A stretch of DNA of 5,366 nucleotides, from positions 1 through 5,366 of the forward strand of contig USEE01000126.1 of the NCBI GenBank assembly GCA_900553645.1, read 5' to 3'. Below are positions 1-5,366 of the stretch, piece after piece. Each line of letters starts with the position of its first letter. Position 1 is the first letter of the stretch. This stretch comes from an uncultured Eubacteriales bacterium. Lineage in GTDB: Bacteria > Bacillota_A > Clostridia > Christensenellales > Aristaeellaceae. The notes under the pieces are model-generated. The model was not told the DNA's origin, searched no databases, and worked only from the letters and a program-made list of their open reading frames with translations. The position numbers were made by a program, and so were the translations under genes.

Positions 1-131
1 AGGCCGCGCTGTGCGAGATGGTTATCGAGGGCGTTGAGCACACCGGCTCGCTGCAATCCGACCTGATAAACGAAAAGGCGTTCATCGACGGCACGTATAC
101 CACATCGTTTATCGAAAGCCTGAAGCTGTAA
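1..131 (+). CDS. accC: Acetyl-CoA carboxylase biotin carboxylase subunit, C-terminal end (partial)
   Basis: Only the last 42 codons are present, read in frame from base 3 to a TAA at 129-131; the rest lies left of the window. The tail contains VIEGVEHTGSLQSDLI, then FIDGTYTTSFIE. This matches the end of bacterial biotin carboxylases, where an '(I/V)xGVKT' segment is followed by a short 'F..G...T.FIE' tail. AccC uses ATP and bicarbonate to carboxylate biotin carried on AccB, the first half-reaction of malonyl-CoA synthesis in the cytoplasm. accD follows after 13 bases, and the stop codon merges with accD's ribosome binding site, so the genes are co-transcribed. The ATP-grasp core cannot be checked here. 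A pyruvate or propionyl-CoA carboxylase biotin subunit would have a similar tail, but the accD-accA neighbours favour AccC. Confidence 0.85.
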   Translation, partial: AALCEMVIEGVEHTGSLQSDLINEKAFIDGTYTTSFIESLKL

Positions 132-136
132 GGAAG
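131..136 (+). promoter_or_regulatory. Ribosome binding site of accD (decides the start codon)
   Basis: AGGAAG lies 8 bases before the ATG at 145. The in-frame GTG at 136 overlaps this motif and would leave almost no spacing, so the ATG at 145 is the likely start. The motif also overlaps the accC stop codon (TAAGGAAG), which suggests translational coupling. Confidence 0.7.
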
Positions 137-144
137 TGACACAA

Positions 145-996
145 ATGCTGCCAAAGAATCTGTTCCGCAGGCCGCGCAACACGCTTGAGGACGCCGGACA
201 AAGCGTAATGGCCGAAAGCTTTGCCTGCACAAACTGCAAGCGACTTTTGCCGGACGACCAGTTAGTCGGCGACGTTTACGTATGCCGCTACTGCGGCGCG
301 CATATGCGCATCGGCGCACGCAAGCGAATCGCGCTTTTGTTTGACAAGGATTCGTTTGAGGAGATCGACGCGTCGCTCCAGTCGGGCAATCCCCTGTCGT
401 TCCCGGAATACGACGGCAAGCTGGAAAAAGCGCGCACCGCGTCCAATGAAAACGAAAGCGTGATTACAGGCTTTGCGCGCGTAGGCGGCATGTCCTGCGG
501 CGTATTTTCAATGGATCCGTTCTTCATGATGGGTTCGATGGGCACGATGACCGGCGAAAAGATAACGCGCCTGTTCGAGGAAGCCACACGCCGCTGTCTG
601 CCCGTAATCGGCTTTACCGTATCGGGCGGCGCGCGTATGCAGGAGGGCATACTTTCCCTTATGCAGATGGCCAAGACCACCGCGGCGGTATGTCGGCATT
701 CGGATGCGGGACTGCTTTACATAGCGGTGCTAACCGACCCCACCACGGGCGGCGTGGACGCGTCGTTTGCCATGGAGGGCGACATAATCATCGCCGAGCC
801 GAACGCGCTAATAGGCTTTGCCGGGCCGCGCGTTATCGAACAGACCATCCGACAAAAGCTGCCCGCTGGTTTCCAGCGCGCGGAGTTTCAGTTGGAGAAG
901 GGCTTTGTCGATATGATATGCGACCGGCGCGAAATGAAGCAGATGCTTGAGCGACTGATAAGGCTGCACGGCGGCCGGGAGGAAAGCGAAGTATGA
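145..996 (+). CDS. accD: Acetyl-CoA carboxylase carboxyltransferase subunit beta
   Basis: AccD is the beta half of the carboxyltransferase that moves CO2 from carboxybiotin to acetyl-CoA, giving malonyl-CoA. From the ATG at 145 the protein has 283 residues, near the family norm. An N-terminal zinc ribbon is complete: C28-x2-C31 and C47-x2-C50, almost the same positions as in E. coli AccD. The crotonase-like core follows, with SGGARMQEG at about 160-168, TTGGV at about 200-204 and GFAGPRVIEQT at about 224-234, all hallmark AccD blocks that shape the acetyl-CoA pocket and oxyanion hole. A start at GTG 136 would add three residues but places the ribosome binding site on the start codon. The stop overlaps the accA start by 4 bases (ATGA). 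Subunits A and B work as an A2B2 complex, so tight coupling would help balance them. The identification is firm. Confidence 0.97.
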   Translation: MLPKNLFRRPRNTLEDAGQSVMAESFACTNCKRLLPDDQLVGDVYVCRYCGAHMRIGARKRIALLFDKDSFEEIDASLQSGNPLSFPEYDGKLEKARTASNENESVITGFARVGGMSCGVFSMDPFFMMGSMGTMTGEKITRLFEEATRRCLPVIGFTVSGGARMQEGILSLMQMAKTTAAVCRHSDAGLLYIAVLTDPTTGGVDASFAMEGDIIIAEPNALIGFAGPRVIEQTIRQKLPAGFQRAEFQLEKGFVDMICDRREMKQMLERLIRLHGGREESEV

Positions 997-1772
997 ACGC
1001 ATACGATCGCGTACAGGCCGCGCGCGCAAAGGGCCGTCAGACCGCAACCGATTATATAAAGAACATATTCGATGATTTCATAGAGCTGCACGGCGATCGC
1101 CGCTTCGGCGACGACCACGCGATTGTGGGCGGAATCGCGCGTCTTAACGACACGCCGGTCACGATAGTGAGCATCGAAAAGGGCCGCGACACAAACGAGC
1201 GCGTGCGCCGCAATTTCGGCTCGGCCAACCCTGAGGGTTATCGAAAGGCAATAAGGCTGTTTAAGCAGGCCGAAAAGTTCCATCGCCCCGTCATATGCCT
1301 TGTGGACACGTCGGGCGCGTACTGCGGCATGGGCGCGGAGGAGCGTGGCCAGGGTCAGGCCATCGCCGAAAGCATGGCCACGCTGGCCGAACTGCGCACG
1401 CCGGTGATATCGATAGTCATTGGCGAGGGCGGCTCGGGCGGCGCGCTGGCGCTGGCCGTGGCTGACGAGGTGTGGATGCTTGAGAACTCCATATACTCGG
1501 TAATATCGCCTGAGGGCGCGGCTTCCATCATATGGAAGGACGCCAAACGCGTTAAGGAAGCCAGCGAGGTACTGAAGCTGACCGCGGACGATCTGAGCGC
1601 GCTGGGCGTGGTCGAACGCGTAATCAGCGAGAAGGACGGCTTTGCGGCAGTCAATACTGAGATGAAGAGTGCGCTTGAAGAAACCATCGCGCGTCTTCAG
1701 GCGTGCGACACCGACGAGCTGCTCCAAAATCGCTATGAAAAATTCCGCAGAATCGGGAGGCCGGAGGTATGA
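993..1772 (+). CDS. accA: Acetyl-CoA carboxylase carboxyltransferase subunit alpha (short form)
   Basis: AccA is the alpha half of the carboxyltransferase and contributes the carboxybiotin side of the active site. The 259-residue protein shows FIELHGDR (29-36), a KGRDT block (63-67), RRNFG (72-76), PEGYRKA (80-86), GAEERGQ (114-120), GEGGSGGAL (144-152) and SPEG (172-175), all AccA signatures. E. coli AccA has about 319 residues; this one starts roughly 58 residues later, at the point matching 'ARHPQRPYTLDY'. It is therefore the short streptococcal/clostridial type and not a truncation. The usual DTPGAYPG loop reads DTSGAYCG at 105-112. The start ATG overlaps the accD stop, with GGGAGGA (977-983) 9 bases upstream. 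The C-terminus (RYEKFRRIG) resembles short AccA proteins of streptococci. Eleven of 20 Ile codons are ATA. The assignment is firm. Confidence 0.97.
   Translation: MNAYDRVQAARAKGRQTATDYIKNIFDDFIELHGDRRFGDDHAIVGGIARLNDTPVTIVSIEKGRDTNERVRRNFGSANPEGYRKAIRLFKQAEKFHRPVICLVDTSGAYCGMGAEERGQGQAIAESMATLAELRTPVISIVIGEGGSGGALALAVADEVWMLENSIYSVISPEGAASIIWKDAKRVKEASEVLKLTADDLSALGVVERVISEKDGFAAVNTEMKSALEETIARLQACDTDELLQNRYEKFRRIGRPEV
1755..1767 (+). promoter_or_regulatory. Tandem Shine-Dalgarno motifs before degV
   Basis: Two purine-rich motifs sit inside the end of accA: GGGAGG at 1755-1760, 8 bases before the degV ATG, and GGAGG at 1763-1767, only 1 base before it. The first is well spaced and is the likely functional site. 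The second is too close to act from this start. The start itself lies in the accA stop (ATGA), so re-initiation by ribosomes ending accA is likely. Confidence 0.65.
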
Positions 1773-2614
1773 TAGCCATAGTCACCGATTCGTCGGCATG
1801 TCTTTACAAGGCCGAGGCCGATCGGCTGGGCGTGACCGTGGTGCCGATGTCGTATTCGCTGCCCGGCCAGCCGTCTTACAATGAAAATTATATGGACACC
1901 AGCGGCAATTTCGAGATGGTCATCGCGCGCAACCTGAGCCGTCTGCGCACGTCTCAGGCCACGTTCTCGGCATTCATGAGTACGTTCAACGATCTCATTG
2001 ATTCCGGGATGCAGGTGCTTTGCCTTACTATAAGCTCACGTTTGTCGGGCACGTATGGCAACGCGCGCATGTCGGCCAAGGAGACCGACCCGGAAAATAT
2101 CGCCGTAGTGGACACCATGACCACGGGCGGCGGCATGTACATGATGATATTGGAGGCGCGGCGGCTGATTAATCAGGGACTCAGCCTGCATGAGACGGCC
2201 AACGCGCTGCGCAGGATGCGTTCGCGCGTGCATACCACATTCACCGTGGATGACATAACGCCGCTGAGACGTTCTGGACGGCTGGGCAACGTGCGCATGT
2301 CCATATCGACCATACTGAATATACGCCCGGTACTCAAGTGCGAGGACGGCTGTATAGTCGCGGGCGGTATCGCACGCGGCAGGCACGATCAGTACAAGAT
2401 GCTGCTAAAGACACTGCCCGCAGCGCCCTGCCGTTGTGTGGTCGAGGGCTTCATGGCCGACGAGTACATGAACGAGCTTAAACTGCGCGTGGAAGCCGCC
2501 GGACATGAGGTCTGCGTGCGCAAGCTGGGGCCGGTGCTGGGCGTGCATTTGGGCATAGGCAGTCTGGGATTGGCCTGGTGCGAAAGCGAAACGGCTGATG
2601 CCGCGCAGGAATAA
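1769..2614 (+). CDS. DegV family fatty-acid-binding protein (FakB-like)
   Basis: DegV proteins are two-domain cytoplasmic proteins that hold one long-chain fatty acid. In Firmicutes the FakB members present it to the kinase FakA, which makes acyl-phosphate for phospholipid synthesis. This 281-residue protein has the family length and layout: IVTDSSACL at 4-12, TSQ at 61-63, SSRLSGTY at 89-96, VVDT at 113-116, a 'TFTVDDITPLRRSGRLG' stretch at 157-173, LNIRPVL at 183-189, and a C-terminal block ending GVHLGIG at 258-264. Family members use a Thr of the TSQ motif, a Ser of the SSxLSGTY motif and a late His to hold the carboxylate; T61, S93 and H260 fit those roles. The usual HxGPG reads HLGIG. 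The gene overlaps accA by 4 bases and closes the acc operon, which supports a link to acyl-chain supply. No FakA (DAK-domain kinase) gene is in the window, so true FakB function is inference. Confidence 0.92.
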   Translation: MIAIVTDSSACLYKAEADRLGVTVVPMSYSLPGQPSYNENYMDTSGNFEMVIARNLSRLRTSQATFSAFMSTFNDLIDSGMQVLCLTISSRLSGTYGNARMSAKETDPENIAVVDTMTTGGGMYMMILEARRLINQGLSLHETANALRRMRSRVHTTFTVDDITPLRRSGRLGNVRMSISTILNIRPVLKCEDGCIVAGGIARGRHDQYKMLLKTLPAAPCRCVVEGFMADEYMNELKLRVEAAGHEVCVRKLGPVLGVHLGIGSLGLAWCESETADAAQE

Positions 2615-2630
2615 CCGATTTGTACATATT

Positions 2631-2680
2631 AAAAGAGCGAATCTTTACTATCGAAAACGATAGAATGGATTCGCTCTTTT
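2631..2680. terminator. Bidirectional intrinsic terminator between convergent operons
   Basis: Arms at 2631-2643 and 2668-2680 are perfect 13-base reverse complements (AAAAGAGCGAATC / GATTCGCTCTTTT). Inside them, CTATCG (2648-2653) and CGATAG (2658-2663) form a second 6-bp stem closed by an AAAA loop, with a small internal loop between the two stems. The outer arm ends in TTTT when read on either strand. It lies 16 bases after the degV stop and 84 bases after the livF stop on the opposite strand, so it can end both transcripts. The rest of the 2615-2764 intergenic stretch is AT-richer, with no gene, promoter pair or RNA that I can recognise. Confidence 0.85.
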
Positions 2681-2764
2681 GTCGTTTCAGACTAAGCCAC
2701 ATTCGGATGCAGCAACCATTCAAATATTTAGGCGATTATTCAATTAAACGGCGTGCAGTGGATA

Positions 2765-3469
2765 CTACTCCCCCGTTAACCAATCCCTCCGGAACGCTTC
2801 GTCATTCAGCAAGTCATTAGCCCGTCCCAACGCCGTACACTCGCCGCTTGCGAGCGAGTACGCGTCGCCCGCAATGTTCAGTATGCCCTCAACATCCTGC
2901 TCAACCACTAACAGCGTCACGCCCGACCGCGCTATGCGTGTGAGCAGCTCAAGCAGCTCCTCCACCGCGCCCGGCGCAAGTCCCAGCGTCGGCTCGTCCA
3001 TCATGAGCAGCTTGGGGCGGCACATCAGCGAGCGCGCTATCGCCAGCCATTGCTGTTCGCCGCCCGAGAGCGTGCCCGCCTGCTGCTTAAGGCGCGATTT
3101 CAGCCGCGGAAATTCCTCCAGCATTTCTTCCATGCGCAGTTCTGATTCGCGCCGCGCAAGCGTATAGCCGCCCATGCGCAGGTTCTCGGCCACGGTCATG
3201 CGCGGGAACACCTGCCGCCCCTCCGGGCACAGCGCCAGTCCGCGGCGCACGCGCTCCAGCATCGTCATGCGCGTTATGTCCTCGCCCGCAAGCACGACGC
3301 GCCCGCCGCTTATCGGCAATGCGCCCATCGCCGCGTTTAGCAGAGTCGTCTTGCCCGCGCCGTTCGGGCCGATTATCGCGGTGATTTCGCCCGCGCGCAC
3401 GGTAAGGCTCGCGCTGCGCAGTGCCCGCAGCGCGCCATAATTCACGCTGACCGACTCTATCGATAGCAT
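2765..3469 (-). CDS. livF: Branched-chain amino-acid type ABC transporter ATP-binding protein LivF
   Basis: LivF is one of two cytoplasmic ATPases that power a branched-chain or hydrophobic amino-acid importer, pairing with LivG on the permeases LivH and LivM. At 234 residues it has the family length. It shows Walker A GPNGAGKTT at 34-42, a LivF-type Q-loop region PEGRQVFP at 82-89, the signature LSGGEQQ at 134-140, Walker B LLMMDEP at 154-160 and D-loop LGLAP at 162-166. The switch region reads VEQD (189-192) where many LivF proteins have VEQN; LivF members lack the usual H-loop His, so this is not a defect. The ATG at 3469 has GGAGG at 3476-3480, 6 bases upstream. The preceding gene (ACT-ACT-MBL) ends 24 bases before, so they share a transcript. 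The paralogous urea transporter ATPase UrtE is possible but less likely. The substrate cannot be read from an ATPase. Confidence 0.93.
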   Translation of the reverse strand: MLSIESVSVNYGALRALRSASLTVRAGEITAIIGPNGAGKTTLLNAAMGALPISGGRVVLAGEDITRMTMLERVRRGLALCPEGRQVFPRMTVAENLRMGGYTLARRESELRMEEMLEEFPRLKSRLKQQAGTLSGGEQQWLAIARSLMCRPKLLMMDEPTLGLAPGAVEELLELLTRIARSGVTLLVVEQDVEGILNIAGDAYSLASGECTALGRANDLLNDEAFRRDWLTGE

Positions 3470-3493
3470 GGCTTGCCTCCTGCCTGAACAAAT

Positions 3494-4939
3494 TTACTGG
3501 CCGTCGCCGACGTTGTACTCGCGCATCTGGCCGTGACCGCCGAATATGCGCCACTCGCCCGCGCCCATGCGCCGCATCAATGCCCCGCGCTCGCGCGCCG
3601 CAAGCCGCGGATCGGTATCGACCGACGTCATAAGCACCGGTGCGCAGCGGTTATACGCGCTCTGCTCGGGGGTCATGCCCTTTATATTAACATATATATC
3701 GCCCGTGAACGCTATGCCGTGGTCATAGTCTATCAGCGCGATTTCGCCCGGCAGATGGCCGCCCGCGCCCTCGTATACCTCAAAGTGCAAATCGCCGAAT
3801 GAGAACCTGCCCGCCGGTGTGAGCGGCGAATCGACCGTCTTTGCGCCGCAGACTGCACGGAGTTTTGCATGCTCAGGCGGCATGTAGCCGGTCAGCAGCT
3901 TGCATATGCGTATGTAGGGCGCATGCAGCTCGTTCTGTTCGCGGAACGCACTGCGATGCTCGCCCTCCAACGTCAGGCTTTCCAGACTGCGTTCACTCAT
4001 CAGCACCTCGTCAAAATCGGGCAGCAGGCCGCAATGATCCACGTCGGCATGAGTAATCAGCGCAGTCTTTTTGATGCCGTCGAACTCGGGCACAAGCTGG
4101 CGTATCAGTTTAAGCATTTCGTCGCGGTAGCAAGCATAGCCGGTGTCCACGAACAGGTAGTCCGCGCCGCTTTTTATTATCGTGGTATTGCTGCCGCAGG
4201 GCGGTTCGATTACGGTTATCGTGGTCTGGCCGGTTATCTCATACCGGTTCACGCGCGGCGCAAACGCGTCGCCCCGGTAGCGCGACAGCATGTCGGTAAA
4301 GCGGCTGATGTAATCGAACGTCTGGTAAGGCATAAGCGAATGCTCGTCCAGCGTCTGCATGGCGAGATTCACGTTAATCATGAGCTCGTCGCGCTTGTCG
4401 GCGGCCAGACCCATGCGCCCTGCCAGCCCGCTCACGAACGACGAATAGAATATGCTGTTGTCATAGTTGCGCCCGGCGCTGGCGTAGTCCAGCTCGCGCG
4501 CGGGACAAATCGCGTTCGCACGGCGCATGAACTCGTCTGGTACGCCGCCGCCGTTCACAAGCAGACCCATGCGAAAGCGCTGATACCCGCTGCCGTCGGC
4601 GTGCGAGCTCATAAACGATATGTTCAGTCCAAATTCGGCGATAAGCTCCAGCACAGCCGTGATCGCGCCCGGCCTGTCTGGGAGCCTAAACTCCATAAGT
4701 GCCACGCTGCTTTGGTCGGCGGCGCTTTGGAAGTAGCCGATCTCGCTGAGCTGTGCGTCCACGCGGCCCAGCGCGTCCGCCTCGCCCTCTACCTCGATAA
4801 ACAGCGTGTGCAGATCGACAGCCTTGTCATAGCTCACGCGCGTTATGTTCAGCCCCAGCGCTGCAATGCGGCGGCTGGCCTGTAAGAACGCGCCCACATG
4901 GTTGGGCATTGTGGTAACATAGGTCTTTTTCATACGCAA
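3494..4939 (-). CDS. Tandem ACT domain - metallo-beta-lactamase-fold fusion protein (function unknown)
   Basis: The 481-residue protein has three parts. Residues 3-75 look like an ACT domain (VTTMPNHVGAF, then a GLNITRVS strand). Residues 79-155 form a clearer second ACT domain, with LPDRPGAIT at 86-94 and FGLNISF at 103-109. ACT domains usually bind small ligands, mostly amino acids, at dimer interfaces. A mainly helical linker (about 158-232) leads to an MBL-fold domain from about 233: DTG at 265-267, HADVDH at 297-302, H395 in GGHLPGE, D414 in FTGD and H469 in GGHG. These match MBL motifs, but the second His of HxHxDH is Asp (D299). No signal peptide or membrane segment is seen, so it is probably cytoplasmic. 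It lies between livG and livF, 24 bases before livF. The start is uncertain: TTG at 4939 has AAAGG (4948-4952) 8 bases upstream, while ATG at 4933 (residue 3) has GGCGG (4945-4949) 11 bases away. I infer an amino-acid-responsive hydrolase or redox protein; its substrate is unknown to me. Confidence 0.88.
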   Translation of the reverse strand: MRMKKTYVTTMPNHVGAFLQASRRIAALGLNITRVSYDKAVDLHTLFIEVEGEADALGRVDAQLSEIGYFQSAADQSSVALMEFRLPDRPGAITAVLELIAEFGLNISFMSSHADGSGYQRFRMGLLVNGGGVPDEFMRRANAICPARELDYASAGRNYDNSIFYSSFVSGLAGRMGLAADKRDELMINVNLAMQTLDEHSLMPYQTFDYISRFTDMLSRYRGDAFAPRVNRYEITGQTTITVIEPPCGSNTTIIKSGADYLFVDTGYACYRDEMLKLIRQLVPEFDGIKKTALITHADVDHCGLLPDFDEVLMSERSLESLTLEGEHRSAFREQNELHAPYIRICKLLTGYMPPEHAKLRAVCGAKTVDSPLTPAGRFSFGDLHFEVYEGAGGHLPGEIALIDYDHGIAFTGDIYVNIKGMTPEQSAYNRCAPVLMTSVDTDPRLAARERGALMRRMGAGEWRIFGGHGQMREYNVGDGQ

Positions 4940-4975
4940 GATTTCCGCCTTTCAAAAAGCTTTCGGCGCTTGTCT

Positions 4976-5001
4976 GCGGTAATATAATAAGCGGTAATAT
5001 A
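4976..5001. repeat. Two 11-bp direct repeats with a near-palindrome, between livG and the ACT-MBL gene
   Basis: GCGGTAATATA occurs at 4976-4986 and again at 4991-5001, a 15-base period. The second copy continues into a near-palindrome at 4992-5007 (CGGTAATATATAACCG, one mismatched pair). On the minus strand each copy carries a TATATT box that could act as a -10 element, but no convincing -35 lies about 17 bases upstream of either. It could be an operator, a processing site or chance in an AT-rich spacer. Confidence 0.4.
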
Positions 5002-5014
5002 TAACCGGCAGATA

Positions 5015-5366
5015 TTAATCCGTTTCGGCTTGGCCGAGCCATTCGCCTTGCCCCAGCGCGTACTTCACGCGCCCGCCCTCGACGTGTATCACGCGATCGG
5101 CTATCTGCCTTACCAACGCCATATTGTGCTCGATCACGACGATGATAATTTCGGATTTATTCAGCCGCTGTATCATTCGACCCAGCTCGAACGCCTCCTG
5201 AGTGTTAAGTCCGCTGGCAGGTTCATCCAGCAGCATCAGACGCGGCTTCATGCACAGACAGCGCGCGATCTCCAGCGACTTGCGCGCGCCGTAAGGCATC
5301 TTGCCCGCGGGCATGTCTGCGTATGCCTCCAGCCCTAAAAATACAAGCTGTTCGCGCGCAAAAGCC
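5015..5366 (-). CDS. livG: Branched-chain amino-acid type ABC transporter ATP-binding protein LivG, C-terminal part (partial)
   Basis: The gene runs off the right edge; 116 codons are visible, ending in TAA at 5015-5017. The reading frame stays open to the window edge, so the ATG at 5314 is internal and not a start. Counting from the first full codon, the fragment shows the LivG-type signature region MPYGARKSLEIAR (23-35), Walker B LMLLDEP (43-49), D-loop ASGLN (50-54) and the H-loop IEHNM (78-82) with its catalytic His. LivG proteins typically read LPYGxQRxLEIAR here, so the Gln after the glycine is replaced by Arg. The fragment ends in a short GRVKYALGQGEWL tail. LivG pairs with LivF in importing branched-chain or other hydrophobic amino acids. 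Walker A and the LivG-specific insertion lie outside the window. livG is followed by a 75-base gap before the ACT-MBL gene, the largest gap within this operon. Confidence 0.92.
   Translation of the reverse strand, partial: AFAREQLVFLGLEAYADMPAGKMPYGARKSLEIARCLCMKPRLMLLDEPASGLNTQEAFELGRMIQRLNKSEIIIVVIEHNMALVRQIADRVIHVEGGRVKYALGQGEWLGQAETD

Noticed and set aside
888..1727. A 279-codon open frame on the minus strand opposite accA
   Set aside because: It is antisense to highly conserved accA, has an Arg/Ala-rich composition with no family motif, and gets its length from stop-poor GC-rich codons.
2620..2820. A 66-codon plus-strand frame after degV
   Set aside because: It starts at a TTG with no ribosome binding site, runs through the terminator hairpin and overlaps the end of livF.
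3457..3466. Palindrome CTATCGATAG at the livF start, sharing both halves with the inner terminator stem
   Set aside because: It encodes the conserved Ser-Ile-Glu start of LivF and is only 10 bases long, so the match is best explained by chance.
3087..3554. A 155-codon minus-strand frame overlapping livF and the ACT-MBL end
   Set aside because: It is out of frame with livF, and its sequence is an Arg/Gly-rich frame-shifted echo of the livF coding strand.
3869..4885. A 338-codon open frame on the plus strand opposite the ACT-MBL gene
   Set aside because: It lies wholly antisense to a gene with clear domain motifs. Its product has no recognisable domain and has the His/Ala/Val/Arg-rich look of a GC-rich shadow frame.
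4954..4971. Possible minus-strand terminator before the ACT-MBL gene (AAGC, loop, GCTT, then T-run)
   Set aside because: The stem has only 4 pairs with a 7-base loop, too weak to stop transcription; the T-run runs straight into the ribosome binding region.

Overview
The window looks like chromosomal DNA from a Firmicute (Bacillota) of the clostridial type. Three things point that way: an accC-accD-accA acetyl-CoA carboxylase block in the streptococcal/clostridial order with the short form of AccA, a DegV/FakB-type protein, and strong AGGAGG-like ribosome binding sites before most genes. The DNA is GC-rich, yet ATA is the commonest isoleucine codon (11 of 20 Ile codons in accA). That fits an uncultured, GC-rich Clostridia lineage; this placement is inference.

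Two operons converge here. On the plus strand (1 to 2614) lie the 3' end of accC, all of accD, all of accA, and a degV-family gene. accD/accA and accA/degV overlap by 4 bases (ATGA), so the block is almost certainly one transcript. It is probably the tail of a fab-acc fatty-acid synthesis operon whose start lies to the left. AccC, AccD and AccA carry out the two half-reactions that make malonyl-CoA. A DegV protein would bind a fatty acid or acyl chain, so the operon pairs chain-building enzymes with a probable fatty-acid carrier.

On the minus strand, reading from the right edge, lie the 3' part of livG, a 481-residue protein with two ACT domains followed by a metallo-beta-lactamase (MBL) fold, and all of livF. 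LivG and LivF are the two ATPases of a branched-chain amino-acid type ABC importer and are normally adjacent. Here the ACT-ACT-MBL gene sits between them, 75 bases after livG and 24 bases before livF. It is the most unusual item in the window: a predicted amino-acid-sensing metallohydrolase inside an amino-acid transporter operon, with an MBL motif reading HADVDH in place of HxHxDH.

The two operons are separated by 150 bases (2615 to 2764) holding one long hairpin with A-runs on one side and T-runs on the other, well suited to stop transcription from both sides. No promoter for either operon is visible; both probably start outside the window. No tRNA, rRNA, CRISPR array or mobile element was seen.
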